Assembly: GCA_016875395.1 (NCBI GenBank)
Contig: VGRF01000012.1
Coordinates: 1-64,000, forward strand
Reading direction: 5' to 3'
Length of the DNA: 64,000 nt
Source of the DNA: Deltaproteobacteria bacterium
GTDB lineage: Bacteria > Myxococcota_A > UBA9160 > UBA6930
Shown: positions 18,088-27,700 of the stretch, one piece after another
Position numbering within the stretch: position 1 is the stretch's first letter
Layout of the letters: the number at the start of each line of letters is the position of its first letter
Translations under genes and position numbers: made by a program
The notes under the pieces: generated by a model
What the model was told of the DNA's origin: nothing
The model's database searches: none
The model's input: the letters and a program-made list of their open reading frames with translations, nothing else

Positions 18088-18567
18088 ATGGCGATCAAGG
18101 TTGGTGACAAGATCCCGTCGGCGAAGGTGAAGGTCGTGACGCCGGATGGCGCGAAGGACGCCGACGCGGCGCAGCTGCTCGGTGGCCCGAAAGTGGTCGT
18201 GTTCGCGGTTCCGGGGGCGTTCACGCCGCTTTGCTCCGCACAGCACCTGCCGGGCTTCGTGAACAATGCGGCCGCGTTCAAGGCCAAGGGCGCGCAGGTG
18301 TTCTGCCTGTCGGTCAACGACGGCTGGGTGATGGGCGCCTGGGGCAAGGACAAGAACGTGGGCGACTCGGTCACGCTCGTGGCCGACGGCAGCGCCAACT
18401 TCACGAACGCGATGGGCCTCGCGATGGACGGCTCGGGCTTCGGTCTCGGCACGCGCTCGCAGCGCTACGCGTTCGTCGCCGAGAACGGCGTGATCAAGCA
18501 CCTCGCCGTCGAGGCGCCGATGAAGTTCGAGGTCTCGAGCGCGGAAGCCGTGCTCAAGGCGCTCTAG
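18088..18567 (+). CDS. Peroxiredoxin (Prx5/AhpE-like, thiol peroxidase)
   Basis: Cytoplasmic thiol peroxidase that reduces H2O2 and alkyl hydroperoxides. The 159-residue product has the PGAFTPLCS active site with peroxidatic Cys49, the downstream FCLSVNDGWVMGAWG segment and LGTRSQRYAFVAENGVIKHL, all typical of the Prx5 group. Such enzymes use glutaredoxin or glutathione, and no fused glutaredoxin is present here. A purine-rich ribosome-binding region (GGAGAAATGGAGAG) lies just before the ATG at 18088, which decides the start over an upstream in-frame codon inside the tandem repeat. Confidence 0.93.
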   Translation: MAIKVGDKIPSAKVKVVTPDGAKDADAAQLLGGPKVVVFAVPGAFTPLCSAQHLPGFVNNAAAFKAKGAQVFCLSVNDGWVMGAWGKDKNVGDSVTLVADGSANFTNAMGLAMDGSGFGLGTRSQRYAFVAENGVIKHLAVEAPMKFEVSSAEAVLKAL

Positions 18568-18613
18568 CAAGCGCGGTGCGCGCAGCGAGCGGCAGGCGAG
18601 CGGAGATCGATCA

Positions 18614-19114
18614 GTGGCCTCGATGCCCGTCGTGGCTGCGCGCGAGGCGTCGCCCGTGAGGGTGGGCTGGACGTATCCGCCCACGCTCACGCTCGGCGAA
18701 GCCCGCGCGCTCTACTTCGAGCGCGCGGGCTTCGACGAGCGCAGCTACACGGATCGCTGGGTCGCGCTCCGCGTGTTCGGCCGCCCGCTGCTGGGCTTCC
18801 CGAACACGCGCGCCCGCGTGCGCGCGGTGCGCCTGCACGATCTCCACCACGTGCTCACCGGCTACGACACGAGCTGGGCGGGAGAGGGCGAGATCGGCGC
18901 CTGGGAGCTGGCCTCGAACTGCCGCGATCACTACGCGGCTTGGTGGCTCAACTTCTCCGCCGCGCTGATCGGGCTCTGCATCGCACCGCGCCGCGTCGTC
19001 GCCGCGTTCCGCCGCGGCCGGCGCGAGCGCAACCTCTACGACACCGCGTTCTCCGAGGCGCTGCTCGCGGAGCGCGTCGGCTCGCTGCGCGCGAGGCTCG
19101 GCATTGCGCAGTAG
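18614..19114 (+). CDS. Coq4-like protein
   Basis: A 166-residue protein with a Coq4-type metal motif, VRLHDLHHVLTGYDTSWAGE near residues 75-90, followed by GEIGAWELA. Coq4 is needed for ubiquinone biosynthesis in eukaryotes; bacterial relatives are less well understood. One hydrophobic segment follows (WWLNFSAALIGLCIA). The start is uncertain: GTG at 18614 or ATG at 18623 would serve, and no clear Shine-Dalgarno is seen. The next gene starts within its last codons. A quinone-related role is possible but inferred from the motif alone. Confidence 0.6.
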   Translation: MASMPVVAAREASPVRVGWTYPPTLTLGEARALYFERAGFDERSYTDRWVALRVFGRPLLGFPNTRARVRAVRLHDLHHVLTGYDTSWAGEGEIGAWELASNCRDHYAAWWLNFSAALIGLCIAPRRVVAAFRRGRRERNLYDTAFSEALLAERVGSLRARLGIAQ

Positions 19115-20156
19115 CAGCGCGCAGCTTCGCCTCGCCTGCGCGGCGCTCGCCGCGATCGCGGGTGTCGCGTGCGGCGACGGCCCGCCTCCGATCAGCGAGT
19201 GCGTCCCGGCGGGCGATCTCACGCCGCATTGCCGCTTCCAGAATCCCGAAGATCTCGCCGTCGTCGGGGACTGGCTGCTCGTGAGCCAAATGGTCGCAGG
19301 CGACAAGCCGGGCAGCCTCGTCGCGTTCCGTCCGAGTGACGGCGCGCTGCGCACGCTCTACCCGCTCGAGGGCGACGCCACGCCGCAGGGCGAGTGCGCC
19401 GCCGGGCTCGCGCCGCCGGCCGCCGACTTCGCGCCGCACGGCATCGACCTCGCCGGCACGACACTGCTCGTGATCAACCACGGCAGCCGCGAGGCCGTGG
19501 AGGAGTTCACGCTCAGCGCCGACGCCGAGGGGCCGACGCTCGCATGGCAGCGCTGCACGGAGCTGCCCGAGGACGCGAGCGCGAACGACGTCGCCGCGCT
19601 CAACAGCGGCGGCTTCGTCGCGACGAAGATGCTCGAGCGCCCGCAACTGCTCGGCGTCGTGAAGCTGCTGTTCGGTGCGAACACGGGCGTGCTGCTCCGC
19701 CACCTGCCCGCGACCACGGGCTGGGAGGTCGTGCCCAACACCGAGGGTCGCGCGCCGAACGGCGTCGAGGAGGCGCCCGACGGCACGCTGTTCATCGCGG
19801 AGTGGTCGGCGCGGCGGCTCGTGCGCGTCGCGCCCGACGGCAGCGCGCGCAGCGAGGTGCCGCTCGACTTCGCGCCGGACAATCTCGCGTGGGCGAGCGA
19901 TGGCCGCCTGCTCGTCGCTGGCCAGCGCGCGACGCCGCTGCAGATGCCGCGCTGCGCGTCGCTCGAAACCGGCGCATGCTCGCTCGCCTCGGTGGTGGTC
20001 GCGCTCGATCCGACCACGCTCGCCGTGACGAAGCTCGTCGACGACGACCCCGCGGCAACGATCGGCGCCGCTTCGATCGCCGTCGAGTACGACGGCGCGC
20101 TTTGGATCGGCACGTTCGCGGGCGACCGCATCGTCCGGCGCGAAGGCGTCGACTAG
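19104..20156 (+). CDS. SMP-30/NHL-like beta-propeller lipoprotein
   Basis: A 350-residue exported protein with a lipobox ending in Cys23 (LAAIAGVAC), so anchored to a membrane outside the cytoplasm. The body has repeats typical of SMP-30/gluconolactonase-like propellers: NPEDLAVVGDWLLVSQ, APHGIDLAGTTLLVINHGS, APNGVEEAPDGTLFIAEWSA, APDNLAWASDGRLLVAGQ and EYDGALWIGTFAGDRIVR. Such folds hydrolyse lactones or bind ligands; the substrate is not visible. The TTG start at 19104 overlaps the end of the Coq4-like gene by 11 bases, suggesting coupling. Confidence 0.72.
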   Translation: MRSSSAQLRLACAALAAIAGVACGDGPPPISECVPAGDLTPHCRFQNPEDLAVVGDWLLVSQMVAGDKPGSLVAFRPSDGALRTLYPLEGDATPQGECAAGLAPPAADFAPHGIDLAGTTLLVINHGSREAVEEFTLSADAEGPTLAWQRCTELPEDASANDVAALNSGGFVATKMLERPQLLGVVKLLFGANTGVLLRHLPATTGWEVVPNTEGRAPNGVEEAPDGTLFIAEWSARRLVRVAPDGSARSEVPLDFAPDNLAWASDGRLLVAGQRATPLQMPRCASLETGACSLASVVVALDPTTLAVTKLVDDDPAATIGAASIAVEYDGALWIGTFAGDRIVRREGVD

Positions 20157-20169
20157 CCAGGAGAACCGA

Positions 20170-20550
20170 GTGTCCGACTTGAAGCGCGAGCAGTACGTGA
20201 GCCTCGGCACCTTCCGCAAGAACGGGAAGGAAGTGCTCACGCCCGTCTGGTTCGCTCACGACGCGAAGAACCCGAAGCTGCTGTGGGTCTACACGAACGC
20301 GACGATGGGGAAGGTGAAGCGCATTCGGAACAACGGGCGCGCGCGCGTGGCGGCGTGCGATGCGCGCGGGAAGCTGAAGGGCGAGTTCGTCGACGCGAAG
20401 GCGCGCATGGTCGCCGAGGGCGAGCGCGAGTGGCAGCAAGGCTGGGACGCGCTGCACGCGAAGTACTGGCTGCTGAGCGTGGGCCTGTTCGTGTCGCGCT
20501 TCACCGGGCGATACAAGCAGCGCGCGCTCGTCGCGGTAGAGCTGGCGTAG
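20170..20550 (+). CDS. PPOX-class flavin/F420-binding oxidoreductase family protein
   Basis: A 126-residue split-barrel protein of the pyridoxamine-phosphate-oxidase-like superfamily. The N-terminal pattern SLGTFRKNGKEVLTPVWFAH and the strand VYTNATMGKVKRIRNNGRAR match the subgroup annotated as PPOX class F420-dependent proteins. The cofactor (F420, FMN or haem) cannot be told from sequence alone. An AGGAG sequence precedes the GTG start at 20170. It lies 13 bases after the propeller gene and 3 bases before the BKACE gene, so it is in a continuous rightward run. Confidence 0.8.
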   Translation: MSDLKREQYVSLGTFRKNGKEVLTPVWFAHDAKNPKLLWVYTNATMGKVKRIRNNGRARVAACDARGKLKGEFVDAKARMVAEGEREWQQGWDALHAKYWLLSVGLFVSRFTGRYKQRALVAVELA

Positions 20551-20553
20551 CGA

Positions 20554-21444
20554 GTGGCGACCGCGGGCTTCGGCAAAGTCATCGTCGAAGTCCGCGCGAA
20601 CGAGTACACGAGCCGGCGCGCGAATCCGCACGTGCCGTTCTCGGCGGAAGAACTCGGGGCGGACGCGGCGGCGTGTCGGGAAGCGGGCGCCGCGATCTAC
20701 CACTTCCACGCGCGCGAGCCGAAGACGGGCGCGCCGGCCTACGACGTCGCGACCTACGGCGCCGCGGTGCGCGCGATCCGCGCAGCCGGCGACCTGCTGA
20801 TCAACCCGACGCTCGGCGCGAACACCGTGCCCGATCCCAAGAAGCGCGCGGCGATCATCCCCGCGCTCGCGCGCGATCCTGCGACGCGCCCCGACCTCGC
20901 GCCGGTCGACCTCGCGAGCATCAACGTCGACCCGTGGGATCCAGCGACGAAGCGCTTTCTGGTCGAGGACATGGTCTACGCCACCTCGGTCGCCGGCCTG
21001 CGCGAGATCGCTGCGACGATTCGCGGCGCGGGGGTGTTGCCGCAGGCGGTGCTCTGGAACATCGGCAGCGCACGCCTGCTCGGGGCTTTCGTCGAGATGG
21101 GCGTGCTCGCAGCGCCCGTCTGCGCGCAGGCGATCCTCTCGAGCTCGCTGCTGTCCACCCATCCCGCCACGGTGCGCGGCCTGACCGCGCTGCTCGACTT
21201 CGTGCCCACCCGCGCGCCGATCTTTTGCACGATCGGCAACGGCGGCGGAAACCTCTTGCCGCTCGTCGCGGCCGCGCTCGAGCGCGGCGCTCACGTCGCG
21301 ATCGGGCTCGGCGACTACGCCTATCCGGAGCTCGGCGCACCGACGAACGCCGAGCTCGTGCGCGAAGTCGCCCGCATCGCGCGCGGCTGCGGCCGCGAGC
21401 TCGCGACGCCCGCGGAGGTGCGCGGTCTGCTCGGCGTCGCGTAG
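20554..21444 (+). CDS. Beta-keto acid cleavage enzyme (BKACE, DUF849)
   Basis: Member of the 3-keto-5-aminohexanoate cleavage enzyme family, a TIM-barrel that uses Zn and acetyl-CoA to split beta-keto acids. The 296-residue product begins with KVIVEVRANEYTSRRANPHV, includes the zinc-site pattern AAIYHFHAREPKTGAP, and has INPTLGAN, ASINVDP and AIGLGDYAY. The family normally opens IITVALTGA; the EVRANE variant here suggests a non-lysine-pathway substrate. The GTG start at 20554 follows the PPOX gene by 3 bases. The substrate is unknown. Confidence 0.85.
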   Translation: MATAGFGKVIVEVRANEYTSRRANPHVPFSAEELGADAAACREAGAAIYHFHAREPKTGAPAYDVATYGAAVRAIRAAGDLLINPTLGANTVPDPKKRAAIIPALARDPATRPDLAPVDLASINVDPWDPATKRFLVEDMVYATSVAGLREIAATIRGAGVLPQAVLWNIGSARLLGAFVEMGVLAAPVCAQAILSSSLLSTHPATVRGLTALLDFVPTRAPIFCTIGNGGGNLLPLVAAALERGAHVAIGLGDYAYPELGAPTNAELVREVARIARGCGRELATPAEVRGLLGVA

Positions 21445-21523
21445 TCGACGCAAGCTCGCGGTTGGGGTCGGGCCCAGGAGTGGGCGGGAGTTGTGACCGC
21501 ATCCGTCATGGCGGCGGGATACG

Positions 21524-24500
21524 TTGCCGCGCGTGACGCAGGGCAGCCTCGACTTCGGCGCGGGATCGGTGAGCTCGGCAGGCGACGAGCGCGTGCTGAT
21601 TGCGCCAGGCCCGCGCGCGGCGGAGGCGCTGCTGCTGCGCGCGATCGCGGCAGACGCGGCGGACGTGCGCCGCGATCCGAGTCGGCTCGCGACGCCGCTG
21701 CGCGTGATCGTGCCGTCGCGCAGCCTGCGCGAGCACGTGGCCGCGCGCATCGCGCAGGAGCACGGCGCGGCGGCGGGCGTGGTGGTGCAGACGCTGCGTG
21801 GCTGTGCGCGCGAGCTGCTCCGTCGCGCGCGAGAGCCGGACGTGGGGCGCGCGGGGGATCTCTTGCTGCCGCTGATCGTGCGCAGGCACGCGAAGGAGCT
21901 CCCGGCGTTGCTCGATGTGCTCGGCGCGCTCGACGAGGGCTACTCCGCGGTCGTCGAGACCGTGCGCGATCTCCTCGACGCCGGGCTCGACGAGACGAAC
22001 GCCGGCGCCGCCGAAGACGCCCTGGCCGAGCTCCCGAGCGACGCGCAGACGGAGCGCGCGCGCGCGATCGTCGGACTCGCGCTGCGCGCGCGTGCGGAGC
22101 TCAGCGCGCTCGGGCTGCCGCCGCCCGCGGCGCTGTTCGTGCGCGCGACGGAAGCACTCGAGCGCGACGCGCGAATCGCGCACGCGCGCGCGCTGTTCGT
22201 GCACGGCTACGCCGACATCACCGGCGTTCAGCTCGCCCTCGTGAAGCAACTCGTTGCGCTGGCAGACGCGCGTGTGGTGATCGATCACCCCCCGGATCCC
22301 ACCGGCGCGGGCGGGGTGGGCGCCTTCACGGCGCGCCTGCGCGAGCGGCTGAGTGCGCCGCGGCCGCCAGCGGAGCCCGCAAGGCTCCCGGCGCCTCCGG
22401 ATTTGTTGCGCGCGCCGGGCGCCCACGCGGAGGTGCGCGCCGTGGCAGAACGCATCCGCAAGCTGCTCGATGCGGGAATGCGCCCGGAGTCGATCGCCGT
22501 GGTGGCGCGAAATCTTCAGCCGCTGCGCTTCGCGATTGCCACCCACTTCCGGCGACTCGGAGTTCCGTTCAGCGGCGGTCCGGGATTTCTCGATCCGGCG
22601 GGTCGCCGCCTCCGCGCGTTGCTTGCGCTCCTCGAACAGGGCGCGCGCGCGACGGCCGACCGCTGGCTCGACGCCGCGAACTTGCGACGCGGCGCTCAGC
22701 TCGACCTCGCGGATCTTCGGCTCGCACTACACACGCTCGGTCGCGGCCGGCTCGGCGAGGTCGCGGCGCTGGACGCGGACGCGGCGCTGGACGGTCGCGC
22801 GCGGTATCGGCTGCCGGTGCGCGTTCGCCTGGCGGGGGAGAGCGCAGACGACGCCGCTCGCAGCGACTCCGTGGCGCCTCGGCAGGCGGGAGTCGCGCGC
22901 GCGGAGCGGCGCAGTGTTTCGCGCGAGTCGCTCGTGTGGGCGCGGGGCGATGCGGAGGCGACCCTGGCGGCGCTCGCGCAGCAGGAGCGAGCCTCGACGC
23001 TCGCGGATCACGCGCGCGCGCTGCGCGAGCTCACGCACGGCGCGCTGCGCTGGGCGCGCGACACGGCGGGCTGCGCGGCGCTCGACGCCGCGCTCGCTGG
23101 CCTCGCGCGCGAGATTCCAGCTTCGTTCGCGCTGAGCGCGGGCGAGTTCCGTCTGCTGCTGGAGCGCACGCTGCGCGACGTCGGTATCGCGGCGCTCGGC
23201 GGCCGTGGCGGCGGCGTTCAGGTGCTGAGCGCGACCGCCGCGCGCGCGCGCACGTTCTCGCAGCTGTTCGTGATTGGCCTCGAGCGCGACGTGTTTCCGC
23301 GCGTCGTCAGCGAGGATCCGTTGCTGCCCGATCGCTTGCGACGCCAGCTCGAAGCGGTGCTTCTGGACATCCCGATCAAGGCCCGCGGCTATGCCGAGGA
23401 GCGCTTCTTGTTCGCGCAGCTTTGCGCCGCGGCGGACCGCGTGCAGCTGTCGTGGCAGGCGACGAGCGACGACGGAAAGGAGCGCGCGGTCTCTCCGCTC
23501 GTACAGCGCTTGCGCGTCGCGCACGAGATGCGCGACGAAGCGCCCGTCGCGCCGCTCGTGTGGGACGCACACGAAACGCCGAGACCCGCGCACGAGCACG
23601 CGGTGCGCGCAGGTCTCGCGCGCGACGAGGATGCAGCCGTGCACGCGACGGCGCAGGCGCTCGCGCCGTTGTTAGGGAGCGGAGCGGAGGCTGCCGCGCG
23701 CTCGCGCGCCGCTTCGCTCTCGTTCCGCGACGACTGGCGGCCGCCGAGCGTGCTCGGCCCGCACCTCGGGCAGATCGGCGATGCGCTCGCCACCACGCGC
23801 GAGCTGTCGGTCACGCGCCTCGAGGCGATCGCTCGCTGCCCGTGGCGAGCCTTTCTCGAGAAGCTGCTCGGCCTGCAGCCGCCGCCCGACGCGCTCGCGG
23901 CGCTGCCCGAGCTCAGTCCGCTCCTCGTCGGGAATGCCGTGCACGGAGCGCTCGAAGAGATCGTGCGGCGCGCCGGCGTGAAGGTCGGTGTGCCGCTCGC
24001 AGAGGCGCTCGCGGAAGCCCCGGCGGAAGTGCGCTGGCCGCCACCGGAGGAACTGGCCGCGATCGTTGGCCAAGCGGCGCGCGCTGCCGCGGGCGACGAC
24101 GGCATCCTGATGCCGGGCTTCGCCGAGCTGCTCGCTCGCCGCGCGCACGCGTACTTGGAGCGAGTGCAGCGGATCGACTGGCCGAGCGGGCTGCGCAGCG
24201 GCGTGCGCGGCGCAGAAGTCGAGTGCGCGCTCGACCTCGCGATCCCGCGCGACGAGCCGCTTCGCGTCACGTGTCGCGCGGATCGCGTCGACCAGACGGA
24301 GGAAGGACTCGCGCTCACCGACTACAAGACGGGCAAGCCGATCTCGGACGCGAAGACCGCGAAGACGCGCGCGGCCCACTTCCTCGAGCAAGTCGTCGCG
24401 GGCAAGAAGCTGCAGGCGGTCGCATACGCCGCGGCTTCGCCCGCTCCGGCGGCGGGGCGATACCTGTTCGCGAAGCCCGATCTCGAGGCGGAGCTCGCCG

Positions 24501-24739
24501 TCGTGCGCGCGCCGAGCGGGGACGCGCCGCTGCGGGCAGCGTTCGTCGAAGCGGTCGAGCACGCAGTGCACGCATGGCGCAGCGGCGAGCTCACGCCGGA
24601 CCTCGTCGGCGAAGAGCCCGACAGCGAGGGTGAGAGCTGCAAGTTCTGCGACGTGTCCGAGGCGTGCTGGAAGGGCGACGCCGGTGCGAAGCGAAGGCTC
24701 GCGGCGTGGCGCGCGCAGCGTGCGGGAGCGCGCCCGTGA
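21524..24739 (+). CDS. addB: AddB-type subunit of AddAB helicase-nuclease
   Basis: Subunit of the double-strand-break end-processing nuclease that prepares DNA for RecA. The 1071-residue protein ends with a RecB-family nuclease site, ALTDYKTGKPISDAKT near residue 930. It has the cysteines of an AddB iron-sulfur cluster: one in ARCPWRAFLEKLLGLQ near 771 and CKFCDVSEACW near 1040. The N-terminal ATP-binding loop is degenerate (VLIAPGPRAAEALL, with no GKT). The start is uncertain between TTG at 21524 and GTG at 21533. The last four bases overlap addA. Confidence 0.85.
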   Translation: MPRVTQGSLDFGAGSVSSAGDERVLIAPGPRAAEALLLRAIAADAADVRRDPSRLATPLRVIVPSRSLREHVAARIAQEHGAAAGVVVQTLRGCARELLRRAREPDVGRAGDLLLPLIVRRHAKELPALLDVLGALDEGYSAVVETVRDLLDAGLDETNAGAAEDALAELPSDAQTERARAIVGLALRARAELSALGLPPPAALFVRATEALERDARIAHARALFVHGYADITGVQLALVKQLVALADARVVIDHPPDPTGAGGVGAFTARLRERLSAPRPPAEPARLPAPPDLLRAPGAHAEVRAVAERIRKLLDAGMRPESIAVVARNLQPLRFAIATHFRRLGVPFSGGPGFLDPAGRRLRALLALLEQGARATADRWLDAANLRRGAQLDLADLRLALHTLGRGRLGEVAALDADAALDGRARYRLPVRVRLAGESADDAARSDSVAPRQAGVARAERRSVSRESLVWARGDAEATLAALAQQERASTLADHARALRELTHGALRWARDTAGCAALDAALAGLAREIPASFALSAGEFRLLLERTLRDVGIAALGGRGGGVQVLSATAARARTFSQLFVIGLERDVFPRVVSEDPLLPDRLRRQLEAVLLDIPIKARGYAEERFLFAQLCAAADRVQLSWQATSDDGKERAVSPLVQRLRVAHEMRDEAPVAPLVWDAHETPRPAHEHAVRAGLARDEDAAVHATAQALAPLLGSGAEAAARSRAASLSFRDDWRPPSVLGPHLGQIGDALATTRELSVTRLEAIARCPWRAFLEKLLGLQPPPDALAALPELSPLLVGNAVHGALEEIVRRAGVKVGVPLAEALAEAPAEVRWPPPEELAAIVGQAARAAAGDDGILMPGFAELLARRAHAYLERVQRIDWPSGLRSGVRGAEVECALDLAIPRDEPLRVTCRADRVDQTEEGLALTDYKTGKPISDAKTAKTRAAHFLEQVVAGKKLQAVAYAAASPAPAAGRYLFAKPDLEAELAVVRAPSGDAPLRAAFVEAVEHAVHAWRSGELTPDLVGEEPDSEGESCKFCDVSEACWKGDAGAKRRLAAWRAQRAGARP

Positions 24740-27700
24740 GGATCCCGCTCGTCGACGACGGCGCTCGGCTGCTCGCGCAGACCTGCTTCGACAAGCCGGT
24801 GCTGCTCGAAGCCGGCGCGGGTACCGGCAAGACCGCCGCGCTCGTCGCGCGCGTGGTGGTGTGGTCGCTCGGACCAGGCTGGGAGTTGGCCGCGCGTGAC
24901 GATGCGAGCCCGCACGACACGGCTGCCTCGGTGCTCTCGGGCGTCGTCGCCATCACGTTCACCGAGGCCGCAGCGGCGGAGATGGCAACGCGCATCGCGG
25001 CCGACCTCGCGTTGATCGCGCGCGCCGAGACGCCCGAGGCGTACTTCAGCGACGCGCCGCTGCCGCCCGAGAGCGAGCGAGCGCTGCGTGCGAAGGCGCT
25101 GATCGGCGCGCTCGATCACCTCACGGTGCGCACGATTCACGCGTTCTGTCGTCGCCTACTCGCGGCGCATCCGCTCGAGGCGGGCTTGCACCCGGAGCTC
25201 GAGGTCGATGCAGACGCCGTGCGCGTCGACGCGATCGCGCGGGATGCGATCGAGGCGCGCGTCGCGCGTAGTCTCAGCGCTGTCCTCGACGCAGATCTCG
25301 CCGCACTCGCCGACGCCGGCATCGGGCCGAGCGCGCTCCACGAGGCGCTGGTGCAGCTGCTTGCCGAGGGCGCGAGGCCGGAGGACTTCGCGGAGGAGCT
25401 GCTCGGGCCGCGCGCGACGAGCGAGTTCGCGCGCGAGATCGCTTCGCTCGCGCAGCGCATCCTCGCGATCGAGGCCGGTGGCCTCGCGGGCTCGCGGGCG
25501 TCCACGAGCGCCGCCGCGTGCGAACAGCTGCGCGGCCTCGTGCGCGATCTCGCGGCGCTGCGCGAGCGAGACATCGCGCTCGCCGAGCTGGCGCCGCTTT
25601 GCGCGCGCGACTGGAGCAGCACTGCGAGCAAGCTCACGACGTGGGCGCGCGGGGACGATTTTGGCGCCGCGGAGACGGAGTGCTTCGGCGATCGCGCGCC
25701 CGAGGTGGCGGAGTGCTCGCGCCGGCTGCGCGACGGCCTGCGCCAGCTCGCTGACATGAACCCGCCCGCTCTTGCCGCTGCGCGGCGCCTCGTCGAAGAG
25801 CTCCTCGACGAGTGCCAGCTGCGGCTGCGCGCGGCCGGCATCGCGACGTTCGGCGCCCTGCTGCGCGACGCCCACGCGCTCGTTCGCGCGCGGCCCGAAG
25901 TCGCAGCGCGCGTACGCCGCGACATTCGGCAGCTGCTCGTCGACGAGTTCCAAGACACGGACGCGCTGCAGTGCGAGCTGATCGAAACGATCGCGTTCGA
26001 GGGCGAAGCGAGGCCGGCGCTGTTCCTCGTCGGCGATCCCAAGCAGTCGATCTACGGCTGGCGGAATGCGGACCTCGCGGCCTACGAGCGCATGCGCCAG
26101 CGCGTGCGGGACGCGGGCGGGGCGGTCGAGCAGCTCGTGGTGAACCGCCGGTCGACCCAGGCGGTGCTCGACGAAGTCGGCCGGCTCGTGGCGCCCGTGA
26201 TGATCGAGACGCCCGAGCTGCAGCCGTCCTACGAGCCGCTGCAGCTCCACCCCAGGCGCGCGCCGCCTCGGCCGCTCGCCGATGGTCAGGCCGCGATCGA
26301 GCATTGGCTCAGCTTTGCGCGTGCGGCGGACGGCTCGATCGAGAACAGGGTTCTCGTCGGGCGCGCAAGTCGGCTCGAGGCGGAAGCACTGGCGCGCGAC
26401 CTGCTGCGGCTGCGCGCGCACGGTGCTGCGCTCGGCAAGGTCGCCGTGCTGATGCGCAACACGACCGGCTTCGAGCCCGTGCTGAGCGCGCTGCGGCGTG
26501 CTGGCGTTGCGTTCGTCGTCGAGCGTGAGACGAAGCACGGCGAGCGCCGCGAGCTGGTCGAGGCGCGCGCATTCCTGCGCTGCGTGCTCGACCCGCACGA
26601 TCAGCTCGCGCTCGTCGCGGCGTTGCGCGCGCCCGCGGTCGGTGTGCCCGACGCTGCGCTCGTGCCGCTGTGGCGGCGCGATTTCCCGAAGCTCGCGGCC
26701 GAGCTCGGCGGCGACGACGGAGAGCGCCTCGCCAGCCTCGAGCGGGTCGTGCAGGAGACCGCGGCCGCGATGCCGGCGGTACCCGGTGCCGAGCTGCTAG
26801 CGGGCTTTGCGCCGGGGCTGATTGCCTTCCTGCGCGGGCTCGCCGAGCTGCGCCGCTGCTTCGCGACCGCATCGCCCGAGCGCTTCGTCGAGCGCCTGCG
26901 CGAGGTGTGGCTGCTCGAAGCCGCCGAAGCTTCTCGCTTCCTCGGCGCGCATCGAGTCGCGAGCGTCGACCGGCTGCTGCGCGATCTCGTCGCCGCGCTC
27001 GAAGACGCCGATGGCTCTGCGGCTGGCTTGCTCGCCGCGCTGCACCGCTCGGGCACGATCGCGCGCGAGCATGAAGAGGGGCGTCCGCGCGCGATCGCCG
27101 ACGACGCCGTGCAGGTGATGACCATCCACCGCGCCAAGGGCCTCGAGTTCGATCACGTGTACCTGTTGCAGGGGCATCGCGAAGACCCGAACGCGCCGGA
27201 CCGCGAGACGCGCGTGCATCGCGGCCGCGGACGGCGTGCGTTCGAGCTGCTCGGCATGCCCTCGCCAAGCGCCTGGCAGGCGCGCATCGACCAGACCGTG
27301 CTCGAGAAGCACGAGCGCGTGCGCCTGCTCTACGTGGCGGCGACGCGCGCGCGGGAACGACTGGTCGTGGGCTGGTCGCGGCGGCCGGGCAACGCGCCGG
27401 AGCCGGAGGCGGCGCGCTCGTTCGCGGATCTGCTCACGAATCGCGGGGATCCGCGCCGGCGCGCGCAGGCGGCGATCGACGCGGGGGGCGCCGTGCGCGA
27501 CGAGCACGGCGCGCTCTGGCGCGCGCTCGACTGGCAGGAGGCGCCAGCGCTTCCGCGCGCGGCGGGCTCGAGCGGCGCGCTCGAGGTCGCGCGCATCGAT
27601 GCGGACGTGGAGCGGCTGCGAGCCGCGCGCGAAGTGGCGGAACGCGCGGAGTCGCGCCCTTGGCACTTGGCGGCGTCGGAGCTCGCGCACACGACCGAGC

